A DNA stretch of 37,006 nucleotides from Bacteroidales bacterium (GCA_007120675.1 SKNE01000217.1:1-37006); one strand, 5' to 3'; shown: positions 7,350-16,079, counted from the stretch's first letter. Made by a program: numbers and translations. Notes: generated from the sequence alone by a model not told the origin.

Positions 7350-8123
7350 ATGAACCAGGAGCAGCACAGGTATTTCATTCGGTTATCTTTCATGGGGACC
7401 GATTTTTGCGGCTGGCAGGTGCAACCTACCTCTCCGAGTGTGCAGGCTGAGCTGGAGTCCGCACTCACCTTGCTCCTGCGTGAGAATATCCGCCTCACTG
7501 GCGCCGGAAGAACCGATACCGGGGTCCATGCCCGTGAATTCTATGCCCACTTCACCCTTGAGCGGGCAATCCACCAGGATGAATTGGCCCAGCTGATTTA
7601 CAAATGCAACAGGATATTGCCCCCATCCATCGCACTGCAACAAATCCTGCCCGTCGAGGGCAATGCCCATGCGCGCTTCCATGCAATCAACCGCACCTAT
7701 CACTACAATATCTGCACCAGGAAAGACCCATTTTTGGCCGACAGGGCCTGGCTCATTGAACGGCAGCTGAACCTGCCGGCCATGCAGGAGGCAGCCGCAC
7801 TTTTGCTGGAATATGAAGACTTCAGCAGCTTTGCCCGTTCCAACACGCAGGTAAAAACACATATATGTAGCATAGAGGAGGCCCGTTGGGAACGCCATGA
7901 GCACCTCCTGTGCTTCAGGATCAGGGCAGACCGCTTTTTGCGCAATATGGTGAGGGCGATCGTGGGCAGCCTGGTGGATGTTGGACTGGGAAAGCATGAC
8001 ACGGCAGCCTTCCGGCGTATCATTGAAGCCAAAGACCGGGGGGCGGCGGGTTACTCAGCCCCGGCGCGCGGACTCTCCCTGGAGAAGATCAACTATCCGC
8101 CTGGTTTTCTTCCCGCAGGCTGA
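7350..8123 (+). CDS. truA: tRNA pseudouridine(38-40) synthase TruA
   Basis: The 257-residue protein has the TruA signature GAGRTDTGVHA with the catalytic aspartate at D56. Other family blocks are RLSFMGTDFCGWQVQP at the N-terminus, ARFHAINRTYHYNI, EDFSSFARSN and FLRNMVRAIVGSLVDVG. TruA isomerises uridines 38-40 in the anticodon arm of many tRNAs. Length is normal. It is a single gene between divergent hpt and the convergent AI-2E family gene. Confidence 0.95.
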   Translation: MNQEQHRYFIRLSFMGTDFCGWQVQPTSPSVQAELESALTLLLRENIRLTGAGRTDTGVHAREFYAHFTLERAIHQDELAQLIYKCNRILPPSIALQQILPVEGNAHARFHAINRTYHYNICTRKDPFLADRAWLIERQLNLPAMQEAAALLLEYEDFSSFARSNTQVKTHICSIEEARWERHEHLLCFRIRADRFLRNMVRAIVGSLVDVGLGKHDTAAFRRIIEAKDRGAAGYSAPARGLSLEKINYPPGFLPAG

Positions 8124-8174
8124 GGGCCATGGATGACCAGTCAGTCCCCGGGTGCCGGTGGATCATTCGTGCAC

Positions 8175-9296
8175 TTATTTCGACTTTTTACCGACCATGC
8201 CCAGTCTTTCGGCAATGGGCTTATCAGAAATATCATCGGCCCTGACTCTTTTTGTGTCGCCCAGGAGGAAACCATAGGGTTCCAGACCCGGTATCTCATC
8301 AAATATCACTTTCATCATGGCCATCCCGGGAATGAACAGGATCATGCCGGCCAGCCCCCATATGAAGTTACCTATGAGGAGGGCTATGATGGTCATCAGG
8401 GGATTCATTGACACCTTCCCCCCCACGATCTTTGGGGTAAAGAAGTTGCTTTCAGCCAGCTGTATGATGTAAAAAGAGAGAAAGATTCCGAAGGGATACC
8501 AGAGGGAATCCTTGGTGAGCAGGGCGTAGACGATGGGCAAGGTCGCGGCTATGAAAGGCCCAAGGAAGGGAATCACGTTGAGCAGGGCGGCAAATACGGC
8601 AAACAAAAGGGCATGCCGCAAGCCAAAGCTAAAGAGGGCGATGCTGTTCAGAACTGCAAGGATCACGATCACGATGAGCATCCCCACGATATAGTTCTGA
8701 ACCACCCTTTTCACCTTATGGATGACGGTCTGCACTTTATCCTGGTCATTTTCCGGGAATGCGCGCTTGATAAACTCGATGAGAAATTGCCTGAAGTAGA
8801 GGAATAAAAATATATAAATGGGGATAATAAAAATGATGGTAAGGGTGGTGGCTGTGGCGATCACCCCCTGCGTCAGGCTGGCCATGTTGTCGTACAAGTA
8901 GTTGAAGGCTGCCGACTGGATGTTGTCAAAGGAAATGGGCACGGCTCCCTCAATGTGTTGCTCGGTGAATTCGTTGAAGGTGCGTAAAAACTCCGTCATG
9001 CGCCGCTCCAGCAGGTAAATCTCATCTGCAAAGCCGATCAGCTGGTTATAGAAGAAATAGGCCAGTCCGAACAAAAAGCCGATCAACACGATCAGGCTGG
9101 TAAATGCAGCAAGCAGCCGCGGGAAGCGTTTGCTCTCCAGCCAGGAGGAGAGCGGACTAATCAGAACGGCCAGCAGGCCGGATATCATCAGGGGCACCAA
9201 AATGCCCTTGGCATAGATCATGATGCCCACGGTGAGGGTAATGGTGAGCAGCACCATGGGCAGCTTCACATAGAGCGGTTGTTTGCTTATCATCAC
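8175..9296 (-). CDS. AI-2E family transporter (PerM/YhhQ-type membrane protein)
   Basis: The 373-residue membrane protein has about eight hydrophobic segments. It shows the AI-2E-family pattern: N-terminal YAKGILVPLMISGLLAVLISPL, a central amphipathic region (about residues 90-150), a VQNYIVGMLIVIVILAVLNSIALF helix, LLNVIPFLGPFIAA, and FFTPKIVGGKVSMNPLMTIIALLIG. The family includes proteins said to export autoinducer-2, and others acting in Na+/H+ exchange or with unknown roles, so no substrate is assigned. It lies 41 bases after ygeW on the same strand and may be co-transcribed. Confidence 0.85.
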   Translation of the reverse strand: MMISKQPLYVKLPMVLLTITLTVGIMIYAKGILVPLMISGLLAVLISPLSSWLESKRFPRLLAAFTSLIVLIGFLFGLAYFFYNQLIGFADEIYLLERRMTEFLRTFNEFTEQHIEGAVPISFDNIQSAAFNYLYDNMASLTQGVIATATTLTIIFIIPIYIFLFLYFRQFLIEFIKRAFPENDQDKVQTVIHKVKRVVQNYIVGMLIVIVILAVLNSIALFSFGLRHALLFAVFAALLNVIPFLGPFIAATLPIVYALLTKDSLWYPFGIFLSFYIIQLAESNFFTPKIVGGKVSMNPLMTIIALLIGNFIWGLAGMILFIPGMAMMKVIFDEIPGLEPYGFLLGDTKRVRADDISDKPIAERLGMVGKKSK

Positions 9297-9337
9297 TTTA
9301 CTTATTAGGGTATTCGGGAAACCAATGTTCCCAGCTG

Positions 9338-10534
9338 TTAAACGATGTCCAGCCTGCCTTTGTTTCGCTCCAGCAGTTTTTTTAATGCCAGTGCGGGCGA
9401 CTCAAACCGGTAGCACCACATCATGGCTGCAATGACATAGGGTTTGTATCCGGCTTCCATATAGGTCTGCAGGCGCGCAGCCTCAAATACATCCGCCTCC
9501 ACCTCTCCCCTCTCGCAGGACACACCGGAGATATCGGCTGGTAGACAATGCATGTACAAGGCATCTCCATTGTTTGTCAGGGCTTTGTGACGTCTGCCAT
9601 ACTCCCAGTCCACGTATTTGGCATTGTTGTCCAGGCACTCCCTTTCCAGCTCCCGGAGAGCCACCGTGTTACCCTCTTTGAGCCATTGCGTTCGTTTTTC
9701 CATGATATGGTAGGGGGCCCAGCTTTTGGGATACACAATATGGGCACCCTTCATGGCTTCCCCCATGTCGTGGTGCACAGCGAAGGAGCCACCGCTTTCA
9801 GCCGCCTGTCTGCGGGCCATCTCCGTGATATCGGGTATCAGGCCATAGCCCTCGGGGTAGGCCAGGTGGACATCCATCCCAAGACGGGTCATCAGGGCGA
9901 TGATCCCCTGGGGAACAGACAGTGGCTTGCCGTAACTGGGGGAGTAGGCCCAGCTCATGACGATCTTTTTTCCGCGCAGGGCCTCCAGCGATCCGAACTG
10001 GTGCTTCAGGTGCATGAGGTCGGCCAGGGACTGCGTGGGATGGTCCATGTCGCATTGCAGGTTGATGACCCCGGGACGTATGGGCAACACACCGTGGGCA
10101 TGGCTCTCATCCAGTGAAGCGGCCACCTCACGCATGTAACGGTTGCCCTCCCCCAGGTAAATGTCATCGCGGATGCCAATGAAGTCGGTCAAAAAAGAAA
10201 TCATGGCGGCTGTTTCCCTGACCGTCTCCCCGTGGGCTATCTGGGACTTCTCCTCGTCAAGATCCTGTACACTTAAACCCAGCATATTGCTGGCTGAAGC
10301 AAAGGAAAAGCGGGTGCGGGTGGACTTGTCCCTGAAATTGGACACCGCCAGACCCGAATCGTATACCCTGGTGGAGATATTGTGCCGTCGCATGGTACTT
10401 AGCAACGCCGCCACCTCCAGTATCATCTCCAGGTCCTCCCTGCTTTTCTCCCAGGTCAACAAAAAATCTTTCTGGTGCAAAGTGGTCTTTGCCCCTTGGA
10501 TGGCTTCAATAGCCGATGACAACTGACTGTACAT
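9338..10534 (-). CDS. ygeW: Knotted carbamoyltransferase YgeW
   Basis: The 398-residue product follows E. coli YgeW block by block: LHEKDFLLTW-like LHQKDFLLTWEKS, FRDKSTRTRFSFASA (carbamoyl-phosphate STRTR), DEEKSQIAHGETVRETA, DHPTQSLADL, SWAYSPSYGKPLSVPQGI, YPKSWAPY and MHCLPADISGVSC. YgeW is a transcarbamylase of undetermined physiological substrate, encoded in the anaerobic purine/urate-degradation cluster of enterobacteria and clostridia. The start at 10534 was chosen because the MYSQLSSAI beginning fits the family; longer in-frame starts would overlap ygeY extensively. It starts 7 bases after the ygeY stop, so the two are surely one operon. The usual partner ygeX (diaminopropionate ammonia-lyase) is not here. 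Confidence 0.92.
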   Translation of the reverse strand: MYSQLSSAIEAIQGAKTTLHQKDFLLTWEKSREDLEMILEVAALLSTMRRHNISTRVYDSGLAVSNFRDKSTRTRFSFASASNMLGLSVQDLDEEKSQIAHGETVRETAAMISFLTDFIGIRDDIYLGEGNRYMREVAASLDESHAHGVLPIRPGVINLQCDMDHPTQSLADLMHLKHQFGSLEALRGKKIVMSWAYSPSYGKPLSVPQGIIALMTRLGMDVHLAYPEGYGLIPDITEMARRQAAESGGSFAVHHDMGEAMKGAHIVYPKSWAPYHIMEKRTQWLKEGNTVALRELERECLDNNAKYVDWEYGRRHKALTNNGDALYMHCLPADISGVSCERGEVEADVFEAARLQTYMEAGYKPYVIAAMMWCYRFESPALALKKLLERNKGRLDIV

Positions 10535-10541
10535 AAGAACA

Positions 10542-11726
10542 CTATATTTCAAGGGCAAGGGCAGCATAGAAAGCTGCCGCTTTTTCCAGGTGGTTAATGG
10601 GGACCATTTCATTGGGGGCGTGGGCCAGCACCTCGTTGCCCGGTCCAAAACCAAGAACCGGGATTCCGTAAAGTCCGTTGATGGCCACGCCATTGGTGGA
10701 AAAGGTCCATTTATCGATCAGGGCATCCTGCTGAAACAGTTGTCCGAACACCCGGTTTCCACACTGAATCACCGGGTGCTCTTCGGGGATCATCCAGGTG
10801 GGATAATACTTTTCCATTCCATAGGAAAAGCCTGTGAAGGCCTTCTCCTTGTATTCCAACACCTCCACATCGGCTTTCATCCCGCCGATGAGCTCCCTGA
10901 TTTCGCCCAGGGCGCTCTCTTTTGTTTCACCCCAGCTGAGCCTCCTGTCCAGGTGCAGCCGCGCGTAGTCGGCCACTGCACAAAGGGAGGGGCTACCAGA
11001 GATGATCTCCGATATGGTGATGCTGCCTTTGCCCAGGAAGTCGTGGGCAGGCAGCCTGTGATTGAGTTTTTCTATCTCCAGGGCCGCTGCTGAAGCCATG
11101 TAAATGGCGTTTTTACCCCGCTCGGGGGCTGATCCGTGACAGGACAGGCCGTAGAAGTTCACATGCATCTCCATCCTGCCGCGATGACCACGGTATATAT
11201 TCAGGTTCGTGGGCTCTGTCACCACCACCATCTCCGGGCGAAGACCTTCCTCTTCCACCAGGTACTTCCAGCAGAGACCGTCGCAATCCTCCTCCATCAC
11301 GCTGCCGACAAAGTACAGGCTCATGTCCCTGTCAAAGGCCATCTCTTTCAGTATCCGCCCGGCCGTCACAAAGCAGGCCGCCCCCCCTTTTTGATCCACA
11401 CTGCCGCGTCCCAGTACATGATCATCGCGGATCTCCCCGCAAAGGGGGTCAAAGTCCCAGTCCGACATATTACCCAGGTCAACCGTATCCATGTGTGCAT
11501 CAAAGGCTATCACCCGGCTGCCATAGCCCAGCCTGCCAATCACATTGCCCAGCTTGTCCATGCGCACCTCGTCAAATCCTGCCTTCCGCATCTGTCGCAT
11601 GAGTTCTTGCTGCACAAGCTCCTCCTGAAGGCTGAGGGACTTGCATCGTATGAGGGCACCCAGGTTCTCTGCGGTATACTCCCTGTATTGCCTGGCCAGT
11701 CCCAGTATCTCAGAATAATTGCTCAT
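10542..11726 (-). CDS. ygeY: YgeY-type M20 metallohydrolase
   Basis: The 394-residue protein is an M20 family dinuclear-metal amidohydrolase. Metal-site motifs are FDAHMDTVD (H78, catalytic D80), GRGSVDQKGG (D111), VMEEDCDG (E145/E146) and VVTEPT, with a C-terminal GFGPGNEVLAHAPNE providing the last histidine. The pattern is that of YgeY, annotated as a selenium-metabolism-linked hydrolase and found with ygeW and ygeX in purine-degradation clusters. The ATG at 11726 has a strong ribosome site (AGGAGG at 11736-11731); a start 52 codons upstream would add a non-homologous tail. It is the first gene of ygeY-ygeW and is divergent from xdhC. Confidence 0.9.
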   Translation of the reverse strand: MSNYSEILGLARQYREYTAENLGALIRCKSLSLQEELVQQELMRQMRKAGFDEVRMDKLGNVIGRLGYGSRVIAFDAHMDTVDLGNMSDWDFDPLCGEIRDDHVLGRGSVDQKGGAACFVTAGRILKEMAFDRDMSLYFVGSVMEEDCDGLCWKYLVEEEGLRPEMVVVTEPTNLNIYRGHRGRMEMHVNFYGLSCHGSAPERGKNAIYMASAAALEIEKLNHRLPAHDFLGKGSITISEIISGSPSLCAVADYARLHLDRRLSWGETKESALGEIRELIGGMKADVEVLEYKEKAFTGFSYGMEKYYPTWMIPEEHPVIQCGNRVFGQLFQQDALIDKWTFSTNGVAINGLYGIPVLGFGPGNEVLAHAPNEMVPINHLEKAAAFYAALALEI

Positions 11727-11730
11727 AGAT

Positions 11731-11736
11731 CCTCCT
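11731..11736 (-). promoter_or_regulatory. Strong ribosome binding site deciding the ygeY start
   Basis: AGGAGG on the minus strand, within AAAGGAGG, lies 4 bases before the ATG at 11726-11724. Perfect Shine-Dalgarno sites are rare in this window, so this one fixes the ygeY start. Confidence 0.8.
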
Positions 11737-11749
11737 TTCTTGTCCGGGC

Positions 11750-11757
11750 TAAAGATA
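11750..11757 (-). promoter_or_regulatory. Possible -7 element for ygeY-ygeW
   Basis: TATCTTTA on the minus strand is one mismatch from TAnnTTTG. Its start point (about 11743) would give a leader of about 17 bases, just enough to include the AGGAGG site. Confidence 0.35.
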
Positions 11758-11848
11758 TAATTTTTTTGTGCATTGAACGCGTATCCCTGCCGGATAATTC
11801 CCCATCTGCCGGGCAACGGGAGAGCGGATGGCCAAAAAAACAGTATTT

Positions 11849-11868
11849 TTACACTTTGCACAGTGTAA
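11849..11868. promoter_or_regulatory. 20-bp inverted repeat between divergent ygeY and xdhC
   Basis: TTACACTTTGCACAGTGTAA has perfect 7-bp arms (TTACACT/AGTGTAA) around a 6-base centre. It lies 70 bases before the xdhC start and about 120 before ygeY, the only divergent gap in the window above 200 bases. It contains ACACTTTG, close to a plus-strand -7 element, so a bound protein could block xdhC transcription. Operator function is inferred from symmetry and place. Confidence 0.45.
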
Positions 11869-11938
11869 CATGCATTATTCATGCTTTTATCCAGGTCAGA
11901 TGCAGGGCGTATGAATAAAGCAGGCTAAATCATTTGTT

Positions 11939-12913
11939 ATGGCAGGGATATGGGATTTCATTCACAGCAGGCTGTCAGACGGCCAGCCGGTCATGTTGAT
12001 GGTGGTTACAGATACCCACGGAAGCAGTCCGGGGAAGAAGGGTTTTAAGATGGCCGTTTCGGCAGACGGGCAGCGGCACGGCTCCATTGGTGGCGGACTG
12101 ATGGAGTATAAAATGGTGGAGCTGGCCATGGACAAACTGGCCGGGGCCAGCACGGATGTTTTCACCAGGCGGCTCGTACACGATGCAAAGGCAGGGAAAG
12201 ACGCCTCCGGCCTCATTTGTGCGGGGGAGCAAAGCCAGGTTTTCGTGCCCCTCTTTCCCCATGAGAGGGACCGTTTGCGTGAGCTGCTGGAATGGCTGAG
12301 AGGGGGCAGGGAGCTATTCTTAGGGATCAGCCAGGCAGGATGGGGGTTTCAGCCTTATGATCCAAACGATCCGGCGCAGGCAGCCCCTGCAGAAAAAGGA
12401 CAGGAGGCTGAACACGGGCATTACACAGAGATTTTGCGCCCTTTCGATACGGTGTATATTTTCGGTGGCGGACACATAAGCTTACCCCTGAGCCAGGTTT
12501 GCCGCATGCTGGACTTCAGGGTGGTGGTGCTGGACGACAGGCCGGGGCTGGACAGCCTGGCGGCCAACTCCTTTGCCCATGAAAAAAGACTCATAGACTA
12601 CAGGGATGCAGCCAAAGCCATCAAACATCCCCCCACCTCCCACGTACTGATCATGACGGTGTCCCATGCATCCGACCAGCAAATCCTGTCGCAGATGCTG
12701 GGCAGGGGACTGGCCTACCTGGGCATGATTGGCAGCAAGAGCAAGGTGCGCACCATCTTTGAGCAACTGGAGGCGGCCGGAGCAACCAAAGAGCAATTGG
12801 AAAAAGTGCACGCCCCCATTGGCATAAAGATATTCAGCGAAACCCCGGGGGAGATCGCTGTCAGCATTGCAGCACAGCTCATTAAGGAAAAAAACGGCGG
12901 CCGTGCGTCCTAG
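11939..12913 (+). CDS. xdhC: XdhC/CoxI-family molybdoenzyme maturation factor
   Basis: The 324-residue product has the XdhC/CoxI N-terminal domain (VTDTHGSSPGKKGFKMAVS, GSIGGGLMEYKMVE, LICAGEQSQVF) and a C-terminal NAD-like Rossmann domain (YIFGGGHISLPLSQV, FRVVVLDDRP, YLGMIGSKSKV). XdhC proteins bind molybdenum cofactor, help sulfurate it and insert it into xanthine-dehydrogenase-type enzymes. No such enzyme gene lies in the window, so its client must be elsewhere. It is divergent from ygeY, whose family is tied to purine hydroxylases. Its stop and that of the convergent atpG share the bases CTAG (12910-12913). The gene symbol is given at family level. Confidence 0.85.
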   Translation: MAGIWDFIHSRLSDGQPVMLMVVTDTHGSSPGKKGFKMAVSADGQRHGSIGGGLMEYKMVELAMDKLAGASTDVFTRRLVHDAKAGKDASGLICAGEQSQVFVPLFPHERDRLRELLEWLRGGRELFLGISQAGWGFQPYDPNDPAQAAPAEKGQEAEHGHYTEILRPFDTVYIFGGGHISLPLSQVCRMLDFRVVVLDDRPGLDSLAANSFAHEKRLIDYRDAAKAIKHPPTSHVLIMTVSHASDQQILSQMLGRGLAYLGMIGSKSKVRTIFEQLEAAGATKEQLEKVHAPIGIKIFSETPGEIAVSIAAQLIKEKNGGRAS

Positions 12914-13803
12914 CTGCCGGTCCGTCCGGCGCCCCCCACGATATCCATCAGCTCCCTGGTCACGGCAGCCTGTCGCGCTTTGTTATAGGAAAGTTTGAGG
13001 CTTTTAAGAATCTCTTCGGCGTTGTCCGTGGCCTTGTGCATGGCTGTCATCCGGCTGCCATGCTCAGAGGCTGAGGCATCCAGCAGGATGCGGTAGACAT
13101 TGTAGCGGATGAACTTCCTGGTCATGTACTCCACCACGGCCTCCTGGTCCGGCTCAAGGATCACGGGCATGTCGTCCATGGGATCCACGATGGCCTCTTC
13201 ATCAAATATCATCTCCTCGCGGGGTACGGGCAATACCTGCTCAGTGGTCAGCTGGTGCACCACCGCATTCTTGAAGCGGTTATAAACCATCAATACGCGG
13301 GAGAAATTCCTCCTGAGGTGAATGTCCATCACCAGCTCTGCCAGCTCGGTGGCAGCCCCGTGTCCCACCCTTTCCATGATGTGGTGATCCACCGACAGGC
13401 ACTCCGTATCTTCCCGCCTGGAAAAGAAGTGCCAGAGCTTTTGTCCCACCGGCATGATGACCGCCCTGTGGCCCTCCTGCCGGAGTCGGCGAAGCTCTTT
13501 CAAACAGTGCCTGATGAGGAAGGCATTGTAGGTGCCGCACAGCCCTTTATTGGACCCCAGGGCGATGATGAGCACCTCGCCAGTGTCCCGCTCCTTCATA
13601 AAGGGACCTTGTCCGGCAACCGGCACATGGTCCATCACTTCATCCAGGATTTTTTTCAGCTGCCAGGCGTACTTGCGCAGATGCACAATATCGTTCTGCA
13701 CCCTGCGAAGCCTGGAGGCAGCCACCATCTTCATGGCGCTGGTGATCTTCCTGGTAGACTGTACAGAAGCAATGCGTGTCCGTATTTCCTTCAGGCTGGG
13801 CAT
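12910..13803 (-). CDS. atpG: F1 ATP synthase gamma subunit
   Basis: The 297-residue product begins MPSLKEIRTRIASVQSTRKITSAMKMVAASRLRR, the classical start of subunit gamma (first ~30 residues, N-terminal coiled coil). It ends with MTAMHKATDNAEEIL and the C-terminal helix (LSYNKARQAAVTRELMDIVGGAGR). Gamma is the rotating central shaft of F1. It is the last gene of the minus-strand operon atpB-E-F-H-A-G, 3 bases after atpA. Beta and epsilon (atpD, atpC) are not in the window; their separation is usual in several Bacteroidota. Confidence 0.95.
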   Translation of the reverse strand: MPSLKEIRTRIASVQSTRKITSAMKMVAASRLRRVQNDIVHLRKYAWQLKKILDEVMDHVPVAGQGPFMKERDTGEVLIIALGSNKGLCGTYNAFLIRHCLKELRRLRQEGHRAVIMPVGQKLWHFFSRREDTECLSVDHHIMERVGHGAATELAELVMDIHLRRNFSRVLMVYNRFKNAVVHQLTTEQVLPVPREEMIFDEEAIVDPMDDMPVILEPDQEAVVEYMTRKFIRYNVYRILLDASASEHGSRMTAMHKATDNAEEILKSLKLSYNKARQAAVTRELMDIVGGAGRTGS

Positions 13804-13806
13804 TGG

Positions 13807-15444
13807 CTATTGGCTGGCTTGTGTCTTTTCGTCCCCACTCCCCTGGTCATCCTTCGCGGGATGATTCAGTGAAGTGATGCATTCTGCGACCAGGGCTTCT
13901 ATGCGCCCTGTTATCTCCTGGCTCCACTCTCCCTTGCGTATCTGCTCAAGCAGGCCCGGTTCCTTCTGCCGGATCAACGGCAGGATCTCCTTTTCAAACG
14001 CCCTGATCTTGTTCAGCGGGAGCTCCATGAGCAGTCCTTTGGTGCCGCAGTAAATGATGATGATCTGCTCTTCGACGGGCATGGGCTGATACAAGCCTTG
14101 TTTGAGCAGCTCCATGTTCCTTGCCCCTTTGTCCAGCACCGAACGGGTGGTGGCATCCAGGTCTGAGCCAAACTTGGCAAAAGCCTCCAGCTCCCGGTAT
14201 TGTGCCTGGTCAATCTTTAGTGTCCCCGCCACCTTCTTCATGGCCCTCATCTGGGCATTTCCCCCGACGCGGCTGACCGATACGCCCACATTGATGGCAG
14301 GCCGGATGCCGGCATTGAAAAGGTTTGATTCGAGGAAGATCTGACCGTCGGTGATGGATATCACGTTGGTGGGGATGTAGGCTGAGACGTCACCAGCCTG
14401 GGTCTCCACCAGGGGGAGTGCCGTCAGTGAACCACCCCCCCTGACCATCTCCCTGATGGATTCCGGCACATCGTTCATCCGGGTGGCTATCCTGTCTGAG
14501 TCGATGATCTTCGCGGCCCGCTCCAGCAGGCGGGAATGCAGGTAGAACACATCGCCCGGGTAGGCCTCCCTGCCCGGCGGGCGCCGGAGCAGGAGGGAGA
14601 CCTCCCTGTAGGATACGGCCTGCTTGCTCAGGTCATCAAAAATGACCAGGGCATGTCGGCCGGTGTCGCGGAAGAACTCACCGATGGCTGCCCCTGTAAA
14701 CGGCGCAAAAAACTGCATGGCCGCGGGGTCACTGGCAGTGGCCGATACCACCGTGGTATAGTCCATGGCCCCGTGTTTATCCAGCTGTTCCACTATGTTC
14801 GCCACCGTCGACCCTTTCTGTCCAATGGCCACATAAACGCAGAACACCGTTTGCCCCTCTTCATGGTTCTGCCGCTGGTTGATGATGGTGTCAACCGCTA
14901 TGGAGGTCTTTCCCGTCTGCCTGTCGCCTATGATCAGCTCCCGCTGTCCCCTTCCAATGGGAATCATGGCATCAATGGCCTTGATGCCTGTCTGCAGGGG
15001 CTGATTGACCGGTTGCCGGTAAATCACCCCAGGCGCCTTACGTTCCAGGGGCATCTCATACAGTGGGCCTTCCACCTTGCCCTTCCCGTCGATGGGTTCA
15101 CCCAGGGTGTTGACAACGCGGCCCAGGAGGCCTTCACCAACCTTAACTGATACTATGTGTCCTGTTCGCTTAACGATGTCTCCCTCCCTCAGGTTGCGGG
15201 CATCGCCCAGTAGAACGATACCGGCGTTGTCCTCCTCCAGGTTCAGCACCACACCTGTCATCCCCTCGTCGTTGCAACGGATCATTTCACCGGACCAGGC
15301 ATTGCTCAATCCGTAGATACGGGCTATGCCGTCTCCGACCTGGAGCACCGTGCCCGTCTCTTCCAGCTCGGTCTCCATATCAAAACCAGCCATCTCCTGC
15401 CGCAATATGGCCGATATTTCCGATGGTTTAATGTCTGTTGCCAT
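13807..15444 (-). CDS. atpA: F1 ATP synthase alpha subunit
   Basis: The 545-residue protein shows the alpha-subunit beta-barrel (GIARIYGLSNAWSGEMI), the P-loop GDRQTGKT at residues 173-180, and the LIIGDRQTGK and ALVIFDDLSKQAVSYR blocks. The arginine-finger region SVSRVGGNAQMRAMK is also present. Alpha forms the non-catalytic nucleotide sites of the F1 hexamer. It is about 20-40 residues longer than many homologues, mostly through a hydrophilic C-terminal tail (KDDQGSGDEKTQASQ). It lies between atpH and atpG, 14 and 3 bases away. Confidence 0.97.
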   Translation of the reverse strand: MATDIKPSEISAILRQEMAGFDMETELEETGTVLQVGDGIARIYGLSNAWSGEMIRCNDEGMTGVVLNLEEDNAGIVLLGDARNLREGDIVKRTGHIVSVKVGEGLLGRVVNTLGEPIDGKGKVEGPLYEMPLERKAPGVIYRQPVNQPLQTGIKAIDAMIPIGRGQRELIIGDRQTGKTSIAVDTIINQRQNHEEGQTVFCVYVAIGQKGSTVANIVEQLDKHGAMDYTTVVSATASDPAAMQFFAPFTGAAIGEFFRDTGRHALVIFDDLSKQAVSYREVSLLLRRPPGREAYPGDVFYLHSRLLERAAKIIDSDRIATRMNDVPESIREMVRGGGSLTALPLVETQAGDVSAYIPTNVISITDGQIFLESNLFNAGIRPAINVGVSVSRVGGNAQMRAMKKVAGTLKIDQAQYRELEAFAKFGSDLDATTRSVLDKGARNMELLKQGLYQPMPVEEQIIIIYCGTKGLLMELPLNKIRAFEKEILPLIRQKEPGLLEQIRKGEWSQEITGRIEALVAECITSLNHPAKDDQGSGDEKTQASQ

Positions 15445-15458
15445 AAGTCTTTGGGTCT

Positions 15459-16004
15459 TTAGTGAATGGCCAGATGTTTCTTCAGGCGTGCAAAACGATG
15501 CTTGACGCTGGCATTGTACTCCTTATCGCCCAACCGGAGAATGAAGCCCCCGATGATCCCGGGATCAACGGCCTCTTCAAACTCAATCTGACAGGGGGTC
15601 AGCCTGGCTGCCGCAGCCAGGGCCCGGCTGCGCAGCCGGTCATCCAAAGGCACCGCGGTGGTCAGCTCCACCCGCTCGATGCCAAGGTATTGCTTGTACA
15701 CCAGGAGATAAGCGCCTGATATGCCATCCAGCATGTGGCCACGCTGTTTTTTGACCACCAGCAGCATATACCGCAGCATCAATGGATGGATCGATCTGTG
15801 AAAAATGTGCTCCAGGATGCTGTTCTTCTTGGACAGCCGGATGACAGGGCTTTTCAGAACCACTTTCAGCTGCTGGTTTTCCCTGAAGACAGCCTGGACC
15901 CGCTTCATGTCTTCATAGGAGCGTTCCAGAATGTTGTTCTCCTGCGCAAGGGACAAAAGTGCCCTGGCGTAACGTTTATACAGGATATGGCTGTTCTGGG
16001 GCAT
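15459..16004 (-). CDS. atpH: F1 ATP synthase delta subunit (OSCP)
   Basis: The 181-residue product has the delta/OSCP pattern: YKRYARALLSLAQENNILE at the start, then a helical N-terminal domain. The C-terminal block VDPGIIGGFILRLGDKEYNASVKHRFARLKKHL is the family's most conserved part. Delta joins the F1 head to the peripheral stalk. It follows atpF after 75 bases that hold a perfect hairpin (16040-16063) and precedes atpA by 14 bases. Confidence 0.93.
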   Translation of the reverse strand: MPQNSHILYKRYARALLSLAQENNILERSYEDMKRVQAVFRENQQLKVVLKSPVIRLSKKNSILEHIFHRSIHPLMLRYMLLVVKKQRGHMLDGISGAYLLVYKQYLGIERVELTTAVPLDDRLRSRALAAAARLTPCQIEFEEAVDPGIIGGFILRLGDKEYNASVKHRFARLKKHLAIH

Positions 16005-16039
16005 AAAAATATGGTGTTCAGGATCAGTTTACCAGGCAT

Positions 16040-16063
16040 GCCCGGACGAAGGGCAGTCCGGGC
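16040..16063 (-). repeat. Hairpin in the atpF-atpH spacer
   Basis: GCCCGGAC (16040-16047) and GTCCGGGC (16056-16063) make a perfect 8-bp GC-rich stem with an 8-base loop; GCA and TGC flanks could extend it. No T run follows, so it is more likely an mRNA processing or stability element inside the operon than a terminator. Confidence 0.5.
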
Positions 16064-16079
16064 CCGTGCTGTGCCGGCA

